From positions 62,001 through 126,000 of the forward strand of contig JABARQ010000009.1 in NCBI GenBank assembly GCA_019186985.1: a DNA stretch of 64,000 bases, written 5' to 3'. Both the position numbers and the translations under genes were made by a program. The notes under the pieces were generated by a model. It was not told the DNA's origin. It was given only the letters and a program-made list of their open reading frames with translations, and made no database searches. Shown here piece by piece: positions 62,095-64,000 of the stretch; the stretch's first letter is position 1; every line of letters begins with the position of its first letter. The stretch is from Prosthecobacter sp. Its GTDB lineage: Bacteria; Verrucomicrobiota; Verrucomicrobiia; Verrucomicrobiales; Verrucomicrobiaceae.

Positions 62095-62106
62095 GCGAAT
62101 ATTCGC
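62095..62106. promoter_or_regulatory. 12-bp perfect palindrome upstream of the esterase gene
   Basis: GCGAATATTCGC is perfectly symmetrical and lies 36 bp before ATG 62143. It is embedded in an AACGG-rich stretch (AACGGCGAAACGG, CAAACGG). A repressor-type operator is possible; no matching regulator is in the window. Confidence 0.3.
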
Positions 62107-62142
62107 TCCAAACGGCCGTTTAGCAGAAACTGCCCCGAACTC

Positions 62143-63102
62143 ATGAAACCGCTGTTTTTGCTCCTTACCCTCCTCGCGGCCACCTTGCCCGCACAAACGC
62201 CCAAGGCGGCCCCGAAGCCTTACCAACTGCCTGCGGGCATCAAGATGGAGAAGGACATCGCCTACATCGAAGGCGGTGATGAGGCGCAGAAGCTCGACAT
62301 CTATGTGCCGGAGACGCCTTCAGACAAGCCGCTGCCGCTCATCGTGCACATTCATGGCGGCGGCTGGCGTGCGGGCAGCAAGTTTCCGTGCCCTTTCACC
62401 GCGATGGCCCTCAAGGGCTACGCCGTGGCGAGCGTTGAGTACCGCTTCAGTCAGAAGGCCGTCTTCCCCGCCCAGATTCAGGACTGCCAGGCCGCCATCC
62501 GCTGGCTGCGTGCCCATGCAAGCCAATATCATTTCGATACAAGCCATGTCGGCGTCATCGGCGGTTCCGCAGGCGGCCATCTCTCCGCGCTCGTCGGAAC
62601 CTCCGGCGGCAAAAAGGCCTTCCCTGCCATCGGCGGCCATGAAGACCAGCCTGACCGCGTGCAGGCCGTGATCGACATCTATGGCCCCGCCGACTTCAGC
62701 ACGGTCATGCAGCAGGCCGCGGCCGACAAGAACGTCAGGAACATCTTCGCCTTCAACACGCCCAGCGACCCCTACTCCTCCCTCATCGGCACCAAACTCG
62801 ATGACAAAGCAAAAGCCGATGCCGTGAGCCCTGTGCACTACGTCAGCCAGGACAGCCCCCCTTTCCTCATCCTGCACGGCACACACGACACTCTTGTGCC
62901 CTATGCGCAGAGCCTGCAGCTTGAGGCCGCCTTGAAAGCCCAGGGCGTTCCCGTCTGGCTGCAAGCCCTGCCCGGCGCAGGCCACGGCGGACCACAGTTT
63001 GGCAAACCGGCTGTCATCCAGCTCATGCAGGCCTTCTTCGACAAGCATCTCAAGGGAGCGGACGTGAGAATCGATCTCGTTCCCGAGGCGGCGCTAAAGT
63101 AG
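62143..63102 (+). CDS. exported alpha/beta-hydrolase esterase (BD-FAE/HSL-like)
   Basis: The 319-residue protein has a signal peptide (MKPLFLLLTLLAATLPAQ). The oxyanion motif HGGGW (71-75), the nucleophile elbow GGSAGG (Ser142), the acid in HGTHDTLVP and the His in GAGHGG form a complete triad of the BD-FAE/carboxylesterase type. It may remove acyl groups from polysaccharides or small esters in the periplasm. It converges on a transporter gene (9 bp between stops). Confidence 0.9.
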   Translation: MKPLFLLLTLLAATLPAQTPKAAPKPYQLPAGIKMEKDIAYIEGGDEAQKLDIYVPETPSDKPLPLIVHIHGGGWRAGSKFPCPFTAMALKGYAVASVEYRFSQKAVFPAQIQDCQAAIRWLRAHASQYHFDTSHVGVIGGSAGGHLSALVGTSGGKKAFPAIGGHEDQPDRVQAVIDIYGPADFSTVMQQAAADKNVRNIFAFNTPSDPYSSLIGTKLDDKAKADAVSPVHYVSQDSPPFLILHGTHDTLVPYAQSLQLEAALKAQGVPVWLQALPGAGHGGPQFGKPAVIQLMQAFFDKHLKGADVRIDLVPEAALK

Positions 63103-63111
63103 TCATGCCCT

Positions 63112-64000
63112 TCAGCGCGTGGCCGCCTTCGAATGAACCACCATCGTCATGATCACGCCAGCGAGCACAAGCCCAAGCGCCAGGACATAGGTCTGCCTCA
63201 TGCCCTGGGCCACGGCTTCCGGAGCCTCCGCCGGAGAGTCCAGCCCGCCTGAAAACATGGCAAACAGGCCGGCCATGACAGAACTGCCGGTGATCAGTCC
63301 GAGGTTTCGCGACAAGTTAAGCAGCCCGGACATCAAGCCGCGTTCGGAATCCACGGCGGCCGCCATCAGGGAGGTCGTGTTTGCCGTCTGAAAAGTCGCA
63401 TAACCAGCCGTCAGGACGACCAGAGGAATCACCTGTCCAGGGATTCCGGATGACATGGGGAGAAGAGCCAGGGCCAGCGTTCCCGCCCCGATCAACAGCA
63501 ACCCGGCGAGGCTCATGATGTGCGTGCCATGCCTGTCCACCAGACGTCCCGCAGGCACGCCCATCAGCATCACCACAAGAGGCCCTGCGGAAAGGACGCC
63601 CCCCACCATCACCGGGGACAAAAGCAGCGCATGAGACAGGTAAAACGGGCCAACCACCAGGGTTGTCATCAGGACGGTTGCGACAAGCAGGCTCAGCAGG
63701 AGCCCGGCCTGACGCTCCCTGGATCGCAGGACCACCGCCGGAATCCAGGGTGAGGAAGAAACCCGGTCCCTCTTCACAAACGCGGCTGCCAGGACCCCCG
63801 AACCCAGCAGCAGCAGCATATTGACCAGGCCGGGCCGGCCCTTGCCCACAGACATGGACAAGGCATAGAGCAGGGGGGTGGCGATCAAAAGCAGCATCCC
63901 GTGATGATCCAGTGCCTTTCGGCTCCCGCCCTTGAAGCCCTGCTCCTTCGGAATTCCCCAAAGAATCAGAAGCCATGCAAACAGGCCAAGGGGCAGGTTG
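63112..64000 (-). CDS. MFS transporter of the DHA2-like drug-efflux type (N-terminus outside window)
   Basis: The frame is open from the right edge to the stop at 63112, with 295 codons seen; no start is in the window. It has about eight membrane helices, with a cytoplasmic loop RDRVSSSPWIPAVVLRSRERQAG and the MFS motif-A-like GVPAGRLVDRHG in a central position. The final helix is followed by a short tail. Text such as GLMSGLLNLSRNLGLITGSSVMAG is typical of the last part of 14-helix EmrB/QacA-type exporters. Substrate unknown. Confidence 0.85.
   Translation of the reverse strand, partial: NLPLGLFAWLLILWGIPKEQGFKGGSRKALDHHGMLLLIATPLLYALSMSVGKGRPGLVNMLLLLGSGVLAAAFVKRDRVSSSPWIPAVVLRSRERQAGLLLSLLVATVLMTTLVVGPFYLSHALLLSPVMVGGVLSAGPLVVMLMGVPAGRLVDRHGTHIMSLAGLLLIGAGTLALALLPMSSGIPGQVIPLVVLTAGYATFQTANTTSLMAAAVDSERGLMSGLLNLSRNLGLITGSSVMAGLFAMFSGGLDSPAEAPEAVAQGMRQTYVLALGLVLAGVIMTMVVHSKAATR

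Overview
This looks like chromosomal DNA of a Verrucomicrobiota (PVC superphylum) bacterium, probably Verrucomicrobiales. That is inferred from the gene content: PVC-type membrane-bound dehydrogenase/cytochrome c fusions, DUF1549/DUF1553 and DUF1592/1588 cytochromes, DUF1552, many Tat- or Sec-exported sulfatases and Gfo/Idh/MocA oxidoreductases, and high GC. Coding is dense on both strands, and long antisense open frames are common because of the GC bias; they are not reported as genes. Two tRNAs are present: Ser-GGA and initiator Met.

Layout. 1-4051: an exported low-complexity Arg/His/Gly protein (cut by the left edge) diverges from a four-domain SGNH/dehydrogenase/HEAT/cytochrome c protein. 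4079-8685: a terminator, a Leu-codon-rich leader peptide and leuA, then pabB and a divergent Pro-rich TPR-like protein. 8709-11668: a pseudoreceiver-pseudokinase-FGE-like membrane protein, followed by an O6-alkylguanine-DNA methyltransferase and an alkyltransferase-like protein in tandem. 11738-19370: two convergent DUF1549/DUF1553 cytochromes, a zinc phospholipase C-like protein with an NPCBM-like tail, and a PQQ-type propeller. 19371-19972: an AT-richer gap with an operator-like palindrome and a candidate small RNA that has its own promoter and terminator.

19973-36747 is mostly housekeeping and accessory: apaG, tRNA-Ser, an alginate-export-like porin, a parvulin isomerase, an S41 protease, tRNA-fMet, an APH-type kinase, a sulfatase, a third DUF1549/1553 protein, the PgpH-type HD protein with ybeY and a HAD phosphatase, an SMP-30 lactonase, a Cys/Met-metabolism PLP enzyme and an ABC exporter. 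36779-41988 holds a Ser/Thr kinase-receiver hybrid coupled to a CPxCG protein, and a halogenase-like flavoprotein divergent from an LpxL-like acyltransferase.

41980-63102 is dominated by exported catabolic enzymes: three sulfatases in one 4-bp-overlapping operon, DUF1552 plus DUF1592/1588, an FAD oxidoreductase with an SLH-like tail, a dihydrodipicolinate-synthase-like protein, a GH43/GH32-like propeller, a DUF1080-like protein, a Gfo/Idh/MocA protein and an esterase. This suggests degradation of sulfated polysaccharide. Embedded in it at 57365-59579 is a lower-GC, defence-like island. It contains an internally deleted DNA methyltransferase, whose last codon frame overlaps (GTGA) the start of an SMC/OLD-like AAA ATPase, followed by a stand-alone TOPRIM (DUF3226-like) protein. 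The ATPase and TOPRIM genes keep their key residues and look like a PARIS/OLD-like two-gene module that was once coupled to a methyltransferase. The right edge cuts an MFS drug-efflux-type transporter.
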